A DNA stretch of 25,098 nt from JTS-RE9 sp964649195 (GTDB lineage Bacteria; Planctomycetota; Phycisphaerae; Phycisphaerales; Phycisphaeraceae), in contig CAZYPK010000069.1 in assembly GCA_964649195.1 (NCBI GenBank), positions 1 to 25,098 on the forward strand. The letters are read 5' to 3'. How positions within the stretch are numbered: the first letter of the stretch is position 1; every line of letters begins with the position of its first letter. A program made the position numbers and the translations under genes. The notes under the pieces are model-generated. The model worked only from the letters and a program-made list of their open reading frames with translations. It had not been told where the DNA came from and ran no database searches. Positions 1-8,502 of the stretch are shown here, one piece after another.

Positions 1-97
1 GGAGAGCAGAGGCGCTGATCTGTGCGTTTTTTCGGGATTCGTTGAACTGGTCGGTAGTCGTGCACTGGGCGGAGGAGCCGAGTGCGCGGTGAGCATG

Positions 98-134
98 CCC
101 GGCCCTGGCCACCTCTGTGGTGGCTGGGGCCGGG
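98..134. repeat. GC-rich hairpin, REP-like, copy 1
   Basis: CCCGGCCC at 98-105 pairs with GGGCCGGG at 127-134, and GCCACC at 108-113 pairs with GGTGGC at 119-124. The two stems are joined by two G-T wobbles, giving a stem of about 16 bp with a 5-base loop. No T-run follows, so it is not a classical terminator. A decayed relative sharing GGCCCTGGCCACC lies at 12912-12979. An extragenic repeat family is inferred; two copies alone cannot prove it. Confidence 0.55.
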
Positions 135-176
135 TTTATGTGGGCGAATCACCTTTTATAGATCGGCGGCTTTTCT

Positions 177-548
177 TTACCCCTCAGCTGACCGCTTCGC
201 TTTCTGAAAGACTATCCACCAGTCATCGCAGTACCTGCGCAGCGTGGGCATATCAAACCCGTCGCGCACCCGCACGATCGCCCCACAGCGCGGTTGCAAC
301 TCGATGGCCGATCGCGATTCGCTCTCGCTCGTCCGCAGAATCGAGGCCGCCGGTTCAACCGCGTCAACTCCACGAACGTCGGCGCAGCGAGATCCTCTAG
401 CTTCCGTCGCCAGGAAAAGAACGTCGACACCGCCACTGAGCGTCGGTCACAAAACCGCGCGACATTCAGGCCACTCTCGCCGCTGTTGCCAAATCAACTC
501 GCGCCCCCGATCCGCCGTCAATGATCGTTTCTCAGGGTCGCACAGCAT
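177..548 (-). pseudogene. IS66-family accessory (orfA/TnpA-like) gene, frameshifted relic
   Basis: Read across three minus-strand frames, this gives the hallmarks of the small IS66 accessory protein that accompanies the IS66 transposase. An opening with LIWQQR lies near 505-485. A helix-turn-helix-like SGLNVARFC and STFFSWRRKL follow at about 475-405, then APTFVELT. The C-terminal CGAIVRVRDGFDMPTLRR ends at a TAA at 177-179. The first frame change falls near 480-487 and the second near 375-390. No TnpB or DDE transposase gene is visible on either side, so this is a dead fragment. The match rests on recognising family motifs by eye. The ATG at 546-548 is a plausible original start. Confidence 0.6.
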
Positions 549-606
549 GACAGTCACGTAGTCCGAGTGAAAGATCGGGCTGATGAGTTGATTACGTTCC
601 TTTAGA

Positions 607-1025
607 ATGGACACGCTTATCAAACCCGACGGCTTCATCCGCATTTATGAAAAGGAGCCAAACGGCGGACTTTCCGAGTAAGTGTTCTCTGTCGAAGGAA
701 CCGCAGCACGGAAGTGCAGGAACGGCTGGCGGCGAAAGCGGCTGGCTACGTCAACCACTACAAGAGCGGCGGCTTCGCCCATCGATTGGGACATGCTCGC
801 GAGGAATACTCGGCGTTCCCGTTTCGCGTGCTTATGGTGTTCAAGAGCGAGGAACGGAGGGACAACACCGCCCGCACCCTCCTCGCGATGCATCCGCCGA
901 TCCTGACGCAGGTGTGGCTGGCGACGATGGAAGAAGTGATGGAGGCCCCACTCAATAGCATTTGGGTGCGACCAGCAGACGTTGGCCGGCCGAGCCGCAC
1001 AATGTTAAAGCTACTCGACTTATGA
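607..1025 (+). pseudogene. Replication-relaxation family protein, broken C-terminal part
   Basis: The first frame (607-681) reads MDTLIKPDGFIRIYEKEPNG and stops at TAA 679-681, where the family pattern expects an aromatic residue. Near 700 the reading moves to another frame and continues TEVQERLAAKAAGYVNHY. It then gives FPFRVLMVFKSEERRDNTAR and SIWVRP, ending at TGA 1023-1025. The order is the C-terminal pattern of the replication-relaxation family found on plasmids and integrated elements: PDG, acidic segment, K..Y..Y, then RVL and a conserved Arg. One nonsense codon plus one frameshift make it non-functional. The N-terminal half is not recognisable upstream. With the IS66 relic it marks an old mobile element. 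Confidence 0.55.
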
Positions 1026-1191
1026 CAACATTTGTACGGCGCCAAGAAGAAGAGGTATATCTATCCTAGTAGAAGTCGAGATCACAACAAACGCATCGAC
1101 TCGCACTTGCACACTTGGCTTTTTGAACAAGTTCAGCGGCGAAAGGTAATACCCATGTGGACGTGAAGGGGTGATTTGCACAAGAAACGAG

Positions 1192-2181
1192 CTATGGAGT
1201 ATCCGGAAGCGGTTCGCTCGAGCCGAACAACGATCGGAAAGATGTTGTAGCCGCCTTCTTTACGGTTTCATCCATCGCCTCCTTCGCGAGGCGACCAAGA
1301 AACACTTTGACAGGATCGCTATTGTCGCCTGCGACGCGAATTGCATCAATCATGCTTGCAAGTACTGCGGGGACCTTCTCCTGTTGACATGCCTTCAGCA
1401 AGCCAGCAGTTAATGGTCCGCGTTTTTCTGCGCTGCGCGAACTGATTACCTTCGCCAAGCCATACGCAGCCGAACTACGCACTCGTTGATCTTCTGCCTG
1501 AATCAACGCATCGATCGCGTTCAGAAGTGCGTCCTCGGTTAAGTCAGCAAGAACTATGGCCGGGGGATCACTCTTTCGCTCCGCGACCGCTCTCAATTCC
1601 TGTGCAAGCGCATTCTCTCTCCAGATACCAGATCTATTCTTCATCGCCAAAGTTTCAGCATCGCCACATAGATCTCCGCGAGCAGGCGTCTGAGGACGTG
1701 CTGACGTTGACGCCTGGTGAACGTGAGGAGATAGACCTCGCTCGATCAGTAGAATGCTCATATCGGTCATGAACCACCCCGCACGCGATGATGGAAGCCC
1801 CTCTGTCCAATCTGCGGGTGATCTAACCACGATCGTCACAACTGGCGTTACCGAGGAGGCAGCCGAGACAGGCCTTTCTTGAATAAATACGTCCGATTTT
1901 CCAACAAGCCTTGTTTTCAATAACTCGATTGTGTCTCGCTTAAAGCCAGCCGATTCCCTTTCCCTAGTTTTCGGCCACTGGGAGAATGGAAGCACACAGG
2001 AGAGGCTCACGACATACTCGCGGTCGCTCAACTGAACCGTAATCCGATCCAAGTCTTCGACCTTGATCACTTTTACCAATTTCAGTGACTCGAAAGCACC
2101 TACTTTCGGAGTCGGTTCCTCCGAAAAAACAACTGATGCACATACCACAATAAGTCCTACAAGCATGATGATTCGGAGCAT
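1192..2181 (-). CDS. Secreted SNase-like protein with helical C-terminal tail
   Basis: The protein has about 329 residues. An N-terminal signal peptide (LRIIMLVGLIVVCASVVFS) points to export. Residues ~30-200 resemble the staphylococcal-nuclease OB fold: an opening V-x-D strand region, an L..GL segment, and a closing AETLAMKNRSGIW helix like the AE-A-GLW end of that family. The catalytic Arg-Asp-Glu cluster (R-L-x-G-x-D-x-P-E in active enzymes) is replaced by SLSCVLPF, so nuclease activity is doubtful. Residues ~215-320 are Ala-rich paired helices that could be HEAT-like. ATG at 2181 is preferred over the upstream GTG because AGGTGAGG sits about 7 bases before it. This is the last gene of a four-gene run, 27 bases after the lipoprotein gene. 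The family call is tentative. Confidence 0.6.
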   Translation of the reverse strand: MLRIIMLVGLIVVCASVVFSEEPTPKVGAFESLKLVKVIKVEDLDRITVQLSDREYVVSLSCVLPFSQWPKTRERESAGFKRDTIELLKTRLVGKSDVFIQERPVSAASSVTPVVTIVVRSPADWTEGLPSSRAGWFMTDMSILLIERGLSPHVHQASTSARPQTPARGDLCGDAETLAMKNRSGIWRENALAQELRAVAERKSDPPAIVLADLTEDALLNAIDALIQAEDQRVRSSAAYGLAKVISSRSAEKRGPLTAGLLKACQQEKVPAVLASMIDAIRVAGDNSDPVKVFLGRLAKEAMDETVKKAATTSFRSLFGSSEPLPDTP

Positions 2182-2208
2182 TGTCACACCTCACCTTTTC
2201 GTTGATGG

Positions 2209-3501
2209 TCACTTCACCTTAATTGTACCCACCACATCGCCAACAAGCGCTTCTGGGTCAAATTTTGAAAACGTGATCTTTAGGGCAAAGGCCGTCGCAT
2301 TTTTATAGACAATCATGGTGTTCGAACCGCCGGGAGTAACCGCAATGTTCTTATCCACGTCGCCTGTTGTATCGCCGGTGGCAGCATAAAACAATTGGTG
2401 CCCATTGTTTGGCGACACGTAGTTGCCAGCCATCTTGTTGATGCGAAAGTTCAAGGACACACCTGCGGGAGCAGCCTGTTCCGCTGGGGTTAGCGCCGCA
2501 TAATCAGCAACTAATTTCAGATACCGCGCCCTCCATAAAATATTATTTAAGCTGCCGGCAGGAGCTGGGTTATTAATATCGGCAACGATTGCTGCTACCC
2601 AAGTGAATCCCTGTCCTTTTGGGGGCACAGTCGATTGTCCGTCAAACATATTGCCAATATGAAACTCAAAGTCCTCAAGCGGCTCTTGGGCTGCAGCATT
2701 AATCGGCGGATTACCCGCCGTATTGTTCCCATCGAACAGTGTATTCGGACCAAGGTCCACATTCTTCCCAATTGCCGCGTCCCCTTTCGTTGTAATGAAT
2801 CCAGCAGGCTTTGTGGCCTCCAACTTTGTGATTGAAACGGCAGTAAAGGGCACATACTTTCGCAAAGCTACTGGATTCGAAAACCGAAGAATACGGTCTA
2901 GATTCGGTTCGTCAGGAAGCTTGTACGTCCAACCAAGAGCAGTGCCAACGGGTTCAGTACTCGCATCGGTGTCAGTGGCAAGTCTACATTGGAATGAGCC
3001 AGTAAAATGGAGTATTACGCCGTCTATTACGGTAATCGGCAACTCCTTGTACACCGTAGTTCCATCCTTGATTTGGATCTTCGTATCATCCTTCGCGTTG
3101 CTTACTGTATCACCATATATCTTGACTGTTTTTGTTTGATTCGGTGATATTGCATGAGGACCAGCATCATCAAAACTGACTGCGCCAACACCTGCTGACG
3201 CCAAGCTGAACGTTGTTGCAGCGTCACCTTTCCAGGTGACTGTCAGTGTGGCGAACGGCCTATCATTGCCTGCTGGACTGAGGAGAACATAGTCGTCATC
3301 ACGCGTGGCCTTATCATTGATGTAGGCTTCACCGGTGAAGGTTTTGGCGGCACCTTTCGGCGGCTTTTTGCCATTATCGCTACAGCCTGATAAAACCAGA
3401 CTGATGACCAGCAGCAATGCTAACAAAAAAGTATGGGTCCGATCCCGAAATGTGTACAAGGCGAATACCATCTGGCGTCGATAATCCGGAATGAGCATCA
3501 T
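2209..3501 (-). CDS. Hypothetical lipoprotein
   Basis: The protein has about 430 residues. A basic N-terminus (DRTHTF) is followed by a hydrophobic run and the lipobox LVLSGCSDN, so it should be lipidated on Cys and anchored to a membrane. The rest is rich in beta-strand-type sequence, Thr, Asp and Gly, with no catalytic motif I recognise. The segment at ~35-140 reads like an immunoglobulin-like or choice-of-anchor strand domain (VTWKGDAATTFSLAS, QTKTVKIYGD). The larger C-terminal half is unfamiliar. The ATG at 3501 has GGAG 10 bases upstream, so it is preferred to the in-frame ATG at 3519. A later in-frame ATG at 3471 would also leave an intact signal. The neighbour upstream ends 37 bases before, consistent with one transcript. 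Confidence 0.75.
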   Translation of the reverse strand: MMLIPDYRRQMVFALYTFRDRTHTFLLALLLVISLVLSGCSDNGKKPPKGAAKTFTGEAYINDKATRDDDYVLLSPAGNDRPFATLTVTWKGDAATTFSLASAGVGAVSFDDAGPHAISPNQTKTVKIYGDTVSNAKDDTKIQIKDGTTVYKELPITVIDGVILHFTGSFQCRLATDTDASTEPVGTALGWTYKLPDEPNLDRILRFSNPVALRKYVPFTAVSITKLEATKPAGFITTKGDAAIGKNVDLGPNTLFDGNNTAGNPPINAAAQEPLEDFEFHIGNMFDGQSTVPPKGQGFTWVAAIVADINNPAPAGSLNNILWRARYLKLVADYAALTPAEQAAPAGVSLNFRINKMAGNYVSPNNGHQLFYAATGDTTGDVDKNIAVTPGGSNTMIVYKNATAFALKITFSKFDPEALVGDVVGTIKVK

Positions 3502-3538
3502 GTTCGTTAATCTCCACAATTGTAGTCAGGCCAAGTCA

Positions 3539-4282
3539 CTACTGAATGAATTCATTGACGATGATCTGTTGTGCGGCTGTTGGGGGCGCTAATCGTATAA
3601 TGCGCTGCACAAGTGAGCGCAGCACACCCTTTGCCTCGCTGTCCTTTGTTGCCCCCAAGTTGTGCAGCACAAGCAAATGCGACCAAAACCCTGCAACATC
3701 ACCCATTTCCAAATAATCGAGACACATTTCGATACCTCTGGTCAGCCGAAGCTCCAACTTTTGATTTACATCGAAAAGGTCTTTGCGTCGGCGATCCAGC
3801 CGTTCGGTCGCGGCAGCTCGAACTGACGCCGTATTATCAGTAATACTATATCCGACAATCACGGCGCGTTTGTCGCGTTCGATAAGACTGAAATGTTCAT
3901 CAAGAATAAGTGACGTAGTCTTTTCCCGAACACCTTTTGCAGCGCGTAGTAACCATACCGATCGGCAGGTTATCGAGGCACGCCCGTCGCTCTCAACGGC
4001 TATACGTTCGCCTCCTTGTATTCGCACGGCTGAACGCAGATCGACAATCTTTGAACGTGCCTCTATCGCACCGTTCAAGGTGATGTCACCATTGCGACCG
4101 TCACCGAAACGGGACGAACTCACCTTAGGAGATGAAGTGTGCCAATGCGGCAACACATCGCGAACGGTCCGATACACAGAGGCACGCACTGCGGAATCGG
4201 ATGGAACATTGTCCGCCTTCACCTGGACGACGAGTAAGGTCGTCACGGCTATTGCTGTCATGGTCATTGTATTAATGGTCAT
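3539..4282 (-). CDS. Hypothetical secreted protein
   Basis: The protein has 247 residues. A short hydrophobic N-terminus (MTMTAIAVTTLLVVQVKAD) looks like a cleavable signal peptide with an A-x-A-type end. Residues 35-130 have alternating strands (GDITLNGAIEAR, DLRSAVRIQGGERIAVES). Residues 150-247 are mainly helical. No known domain was recognised. The ATG at 4282 is preceded by GAGGA at suitable spacing. It starts 9 bases after the stop of the membrane-anchored gene upstream and is followed by the lipoprotein gene. It therefore belongs to a co-transcribed set of exported proteins, and its role may concern the same envelope structure. Confidence 0.7.
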   Translation of the reverse strand: MTINTMTMTAIAVTTLLVVQVKADNVPSDSAVRASVYRTVRDVLPHWHTSSPKVSSSRFGDGRNGDITLNGAIEARSKIVDLRSAVRIQGGERIAVESDGRASITCRSVWLLRAAKGVREKTTSLILDEHFSLIERDKRAVIVGYSITDNTASVRAAATERLDRRRKDLFDVNQKLELRLTRGIEMCLDYLEMGDVAGFWSHLLVLHNLGATKDSEAKGVLRSLVQRIIRLAPPTAAQQIIVNEFIQ

Positions 4283-4291
4283 GGAGATTCC

Positions 4292-5239
4292 TCATTCCGA
4301 CGCATTCTCAGCGACAGTCATGTCGTATCCGGCAATCTCGAAGGCCACTACGTTGCTGTCTATGACACGGAATTGACCTGATACGTCTCCGCTAACGTCT
4401 GTTGTTCCCTCTTGATAAGAAGTGACTGACAATGGACCATCCACTTCCACATAGGCGCTCAGGTCTACGGAAGTGCCTTGACTTGCACCTACATCAGCAC
4501 CAAGTCCCGTGCCATCGGCAAGCAAGACTTTCGTAACGACCATCTTGATGTCATGATTCCCGATTCCGTGGGCATCCAACTTGCGATGCATCGTAAAATC
4601 GGTCCATACGTTCAATTCAATGGGTGGAAGATCAACGACGAACTCCCCGACAACGAAATCGACCGGCGCTGTCAATACGACGCTCTGAGAAACGACCTCC
4701 ACCTTCACGGTTGTGCCCTCCACGGCATTGCTAGAAGTCAAAGTACCCGTAAGGGAAGCCGATGTTGGGCTGGTGGCGATTGGGGCAGATGTTGTCCCGT
4801 AGATGTAGGTCTCTCCTGCAATTTCAAGCTTTGCGCGTACTCGAGGGTTTCCTTGCCACCACCACGAAGATGGCTCAAATCCATCTCCACCATCGATCAG
4901 ACTAATTCTAACTTCCGTACCTCCCTCGAGTGGGGGGTCAAATTCGATCGATACCATTGCCCGATGAACGTCACTTGCTTGTCCTCCCGCAGCAATGGTC
5001 ACAAGACTTGACTCCACTACGGGACCAGAACTCGCACGTCTCACCTTTAGAGTGTAAGTACGATTGTCGGTGGATCCGATAAGTTCCGACCTACTCTGAG
5101 GATCAGGATCACCTTCTGAAGCCAACAATCGACTATCACGGTCAATGGGAAGGAGCCACAAAGCGATGCCGGTCATAACGATAAACACTAACAGGAGTGT
5201 TACTTGGGAAGCCTTCCGTTTTCGCAACTCAGTATTCAT
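4292..5239 (-). CDS. Hypothetical membrane-anchored beta-rich protein
   Basis: The protein has 315 residues. The N-terminus MNTELRKRKASQ is basic and cytoplasmic in style. One membrane helix follows (VTLLLVFIVMTGIALWLLPI, residues ~14-33), leaving the remainder outside the membrane. The outer part is Thr/Ser/Gly/Val-rich with many short strands and few Cys, suggesting stacked beta-sandwich domains; no family was recognised. The start is well supported by GGAGG 9 bases before the ATG. It is the first gene of the tight four-gene run, 87 bases after the TPR/ConA-like gene. A short AAAACA-G-TGTTTT dyad in that gap is too weak to call a terminator, so read-through from the upstream gene is possible. 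Confidence 0.7.
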   Translation of the reverse strand: MNTELRKRKASQVTLLLVFIVMTGIALWLLPIDRDSRLLASEGDPDPQSRSELIGSTDNRTYTLKVRRASSGPVVESSLVTIAAGGQASDVHRAMVSIEFDPPLEGGTEVRISLIDGGDGFEPSSWWWQGNPRVRAKLEIAGETYIYGTTSAPIATSPTSASLTGTLTSSNAVEGTTVKVEVVSQSVVLTAPVDFVVGEFVVDLPPIELNVWTDFTMHRKLDAHGIGNHDIKMVVTKVLLADGTGLGADVGASQGTSVDLSAYVEVDGPLSVTSYQEGTTDVSGDVSGQFRVIDSNVVAFEIAGYDMTVAENASE

Positions 5240-5326
5240 AGTTCCAACCTCCTAGCGTGAGCATGAGCCTCAGCATTATGATGAAAAAACAGTGTTTTCG
5301 TAAATCGGCGAGTCCGCCAAACGTAT

Positions 5327-6919
5327 CTAATTACTGAGAGCGCGCAACTGAACGCTGCGAAACGTCACGTCTCCACGAGAACTACCGACTCCAAAACCTC
5401 CCTTGCTTGGCAGGGCCCACTCTTTTTTTATGGCGCACTGTGAAGGCGAGCCGATCCATAGAAACAAAGCATTCCCATCGAGTTTAATTGCCAACTCTAC
5501 CTTGTCTGACGAGAGCACTCGGCAGGTGATCACAACGGTATGATTCTTATTGAGAGCCAAACCCGTACGATCGGAGAACAATGCCTTCCCGTTAATGTGT
5601 TCCAAGCCGTGCTTCCCGGTTTTCCAACCGCCCATGCTTAACGTCAGGCTACCAGAACCAACTGGAAACATGACAGCAACAGCATCGCCGCCGGTCTGTT
5701 CGAACTCAACAGTCAACTCGTAATTCTCGGTGAGGGCGTAAGGCAAATACAGTCTTTCATGCCCCTTGTCTGCTTTTACAATAAGCTCATTACCGCGCCG
5801 TTCCCACTTGCCAGCAATAGCGTGTTTCTTGATATCTGCCAGAGCGATTAGATCTACAGGTTGTGATCGGACTGTCGCAGGGGCAGCATTATTCGACACT
5901 TTGCTAGTCCTGGCGATATTCCCCGGCGTTGAATCCGTGTCAATCCCGAGCTCTTGCAAACGCACATCAATGGCTTTGATTTCCAAGGTTGCTTTGCTGG
6001 TGAAGAGATTGGGTTCTCGCTGGATGGCGAGGTACCTGCGAAAATAGCTTCGTGCTCTAATTAAGATCGCCGGCTTTGCCGCAGTACTAGCCTTACTCTC
6101 AAACGATAGGTACCATTCTGCCAGTTTGAAACTTTCCTCCGGTGAAGCCCCTCGACCATCGCTGATCGCCAAGGTCACAAATCGGATGAGCTGAGCGTCT
6201 GCTTCTTTGGTGAGATAGCGATTCGCGTCCGCTGGTGAATCCAACTCCATCACTAGGATTTCAATGATTCGATGCCGAAGGGCTTGATCCAGAGGCTGGC
6301 TGAGCAATTTCTCGCTCCATTGCTGGACCTGCAATCTGACTCGCTGGCGATATTGACTTGCTTCGATTCGCGCGCGAATTTGTGCTTCGTTAGAAAGCTT
6401 ACTCTGAATGGCCATCGAAAGAGCCATGCGATAGCTTGTAATGGCCTTCTCGAATTGGGATTCTGCCAAGCGATCACCACGTGCGAGAAGACGATCGACG
6501 ACCGATGACGCCAAGGAGGCGCGCTGATCGGCTGGAGCGCTCGCGATCTGCCTGGGCCAGATGGTTTGAAGGCGTTCTTCGACCTCCTCGATTTCCGCTG
6601 GGCACCGACTCGCCAATAACTCCAAGGCTGCCACTGCCTGGTGCCAACTTTCGGCTTTTCTGTTAGCTACTTTACTGGCTAATTGATAAGCCTGCTCACA
6701 GAGCACTTTGACGGACTCTGGCGGCAACGCGTCAATTGCAGCAGCTTGAAGCAATTCTGCGGCGAGGGCCAAGTCGTCCGCCGGATCAACCGTGCCCTGG
6801 ACGGAGCGGACCTTGCTGCCGAAAATTGCCTCGAAATCAAGCGCGGTATCCGCGCTTGAAGGTGTGATTACGAAGCATAGCGTTAGCCAGCAAGATAAAT
6901 GATGAAAAGATGCGACCAT
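5327..6919 (-). CDS. Secreted helical-repeat protein with concanavalin-like C-terminal domain
   Basis: The protein has 530 residues. Residues 1-24 form a signal peptide ending near PSSAD. Residues ~40-330 are strongly helical with repeated AE, QA and LA patterns typical of TPR-like arrays, including a row of Arg/Gln-rich helices. Residues ~365-528 form a beta-rich tail with GKWERRGNELIV, YLPYALTENYELTVEF, MGGWKTGKHG, IKLDGNALFLW and a closing GGFGVGSSRGDVTFRSVQL. This is the pattern of LamG/DUF1080-like sandwich domains common in exported planctomycete proteins. The ATG has GGGAGG close upstream. It is transcribed divergently from the propeller gene and lies at the head of the minus-strand set. 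A sugar- or surface-binding role is inferred. Confidence 0.7.
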   Translation of the reverse strand: MVASFHHLSCWLTLCFVITPSSADTALDFEAIFGSKVRSVQGTVDPADDLALAAELLQAAAIDALPPESVKVLCEQAYQLASKVANRKAESWHQAVAALELLASRCPAEIEEVEERLQTIWPRQIASAPADQRASLASSVVDRLLARGDRLAESQFEKAITSYRMALSMAIQSKLSNEAQIRARIEASQYRQRVRLQVQQWSEKLLSQPLDQALRHRIIEILVMELDSPADANRYLTKEADAQLIRFVTLAISDGRGASPEESFKLAEWYLSFESKASTAAKPAILIRARSYFRRYLAIQREPNLFTSKATLEIKAIDVRLQELGIDTDSTPGNIARTSKVSNNAAPATVRSQPVDLIALADIKKHAIAGKWERRGNELIVKADKGHERLYLPYALTENYELTVEFEQTGGDAVAVMFPVGSGSLTLSMGGWKTGKHGLEHINGKALFSDRTGLALNKNHTVVITCRVLSSDKVELAIKLDGNALFLWIGSPSQCAIKKEWALPSKGGFGVGSSRGDVTFRSVQLRALSN

Positions 6920-6968
6920 ACGAACCTCCCGCCAGGAAAACCCCGATCCCCACCCACTCGGAACAAAT

Positions 6969-6997
6969 AAGCTAGCCCTTCCTCATCGCGATGTCAA
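6969..6997 (-). promoter_or_regulatory. Candidate sigma70-like promoter for the 6919 gene
   Basis: On the minus strand, TTGACA (6997-6992) is followed after 17 bases by TAGCTT (6974-6969), about 50 bases before the ATG at 6919. The -35 is perfect and the -10 weak. Confidence 0.3.
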
Positions 6998-7210
6998 TAG
7001 AAAAATAGGGTCTCTCAAGAAATTGCCATGGCCGGCACGCGCGGGACGTTGGCATCCTCCATGTTCGGAGCTTTGGGTGTCAGCCTCGCAATGGCATAAG
7101 ACACGCCGATGACAGTCGTTATGACGATCTTTCCACTTTGCGCGTCGTCATTTGCTTCACCGGCGCATGGCCTCTGCGCCAAAGTTTTTCGATAGCATGC
7201 CTCATAAACC

Positions 7211-7239
7211 TTGTTGACCTAGGCTGCTTCTGTGATAAT
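7211..7239 (+). promoter_or_regulatory. Candidate extended -10 promoter for the propeller gene
   Basis: TTGTTG at 7211-7216 and GATAAT at 7234-7239 are 17 bases apart, with a TG at 7231-7232 forming an extended -10 (TGTGATAAT). The ATG at 7294 lies about 55 bases downstream, with GGAG at 7281-7284. Confidence 0.4.
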
Positions 7240-7293
7240 GTCCGACCAGCTCAGCGCCCGCTTTACGAGTCCCGATGTCTGGAGTTTATAACG

Positions 7294-8502
7294 ATGAAGC
7301 AGTCGAAGAAGACCCATCACGCTTTGCTTAGCGTAATCATCTGTTCCACAATGGCGGCGTCCCTCCTGAGCTTCGTTTTCGCCGAAGGTCCAGATCGGAA
7401 ATCCATTCGGCTGCGTGACGGAACTGAGATGAGTGGCCATATCAGCCGCGTGGGTATTGGAGCCGTGGAGTTGACAGACTCAAACGGCGTCAAGAAAGAG
7501 ATCAGTTGGAGGCAAATTCCTCCAGAAACGATTTTTGACATTCACGAACGCAGCCTGAACCGGAGTGATGGCGCAGGGTGGATGGACGCCGGATACATCT
7601 TGGAAACGATCTCAGATGGCCGTCAGTGGGCTGACAAAGCATTCGACCGCGCGCTTGCCATTGATCCTCATCTGAAAGCCCGGATTGAAGCCGTGCGTGC
7701 CAAAAGACCACCTCCGCCTCCGCACAATCCTAATGCCGATCCAAAATCCAAAACGGCCGAACTCGAAACACCGTTAGGCAAAAATCAATTATCAACAGCG
7801 TTGAAGTCAGGAAGTATCACGCAGACGACACCATCCGATTTCAAGGCCGCTATTGCGAGTCTTTGCATCGATAACCAAGGTCGATTATGGGTAGGCACGG
7901 AAGGGAAAGGTATATCACGATTCGACTCCATGGAATCTGGCAAGGGCGTTCAATACACGGCCCAGCCGCAAGGCGTCAAACTCGATCCCACTGCCTTGAT
8001 TCGTCCTATGGGCGTTTCAAACCACGTATTGGGTGATGACTACGTTTATGCGATCGCTTGTGATGGCCTTGGTCGCATATGGGCCGGTCATAAGAGCCAC
8101 GGGGTTTCTGTTTTCAATGGAAAGGAATGGCGCAATTATGATGTCTTAAGCGGACCCGCCGGGGAACGCGTTTTCGACATTGCGATTTGTCCTGTCGATG
8201 GCGACGTTTGGATAGCGACGAACGCTGGACTCACCCGATATCGAGTTCGCCAGGATCAGTGGCATTCGTACACCCACTTTAAGGGGCAACGCGTAGATCA
8301 AATTCAGGCTTTGGCGTTTGATGATCACGGGGATATATATCTTGGCACGCTCTACGAAGGGATATTAAAAGGAGAGCGCGATTTGCAGGGGGAATACGCG
8401 ACATGGTTAGTTACTCGGGGGCCACAGGCGATGCCGGTGACCCCCACGGGCGACGGGCTACCTACTAACCAGATCAACGACTTACTCGTCGTTGATGGAT
8501 AG
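7294..8502 (+). CDS. Secreted beta-propeller protein, N-terminal part (split gene)
   Basis: This part has 402 residues. The ATG at 7294 has GGAG 9 bases upstream and is followed by a good signal peptide (HHALLSVIICSTMAASLLSFVFA). Residues ~30-90 hold a small strand domain (IRLRDGTEMSGHISRVG). A Pro-rich linker (RPPPPPHNP) comes near 145. Propeller blades with D.G.LWVGT-type repeats follow: CIDNQGRLWVGTEGKGISRF, CDGLGRIWAGHKSHGVSVF, CPVDGDVWIATNAGLTRY and FDDHGDIYLGTLYEGIL. These match two-component-regulator propeller repeats. It stops at TAG 8500-8502 in mid-blade, and the next frame continues the same blade (RIYAATTLGLAWS). This is a gene split by one base; the true product is probably about 970 residues. 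Confidence 0.75.
   Translation: MKQSKKTHHALLSVIICSTMAASLLSFVFAEGPDRKSIRLRDGTEMSGHISRVGIGAVELTDSNGVKKEISWRQIPPETIFDIHERSLNRSDGAGWMDAGYILETISDGRQWADKAFDRALAIDPHLKARIEAVRAKRPPPPPHNPNADPKSKTAELETPLGKNQLSTALKSGSITQTTPSDFKAAIASLCIDNQGRLWVGTEGKGISRFDSMESGKGVQYTAQPQGVKLDPTALIRPMGVSNHVLGDDYVYAIACDGLGRIWAGHKSHGVSVFNGKEWRNYDVLSGPAGERVFDIAICPVDGDVWIATNAGLTRYRVRQDQWHSYTHFKGQRVDQIQALAFDDHGDIYLGTLYEGILKGERDLQGEYATWLVTRGPQAMPVTPTGDGLPTNQINDLLVVDG

Larger units (their letters stand above)
6920..7293. other. Divergent intergenic region with promoters for both sides
   Basis: This 374-base gap between divergent genes holds candidate promoters for each side, listed separately. Its minus strand between about 7220 and 7015 is free of stops and reads KIVITTVIGVSYAIARLTP before a TGA, but it has no convincing start or ribosome site. 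It may be the end of a lost gene. Nothing else was recognised. Confidence 0.4.

Noticed and set aside
7015..7220. Stop-free minus-strand stretch in the divergent promoter region
   Set aside because: It has no plausible start or ribosome site, and the promoters for both flanking genes lie in or beside it.
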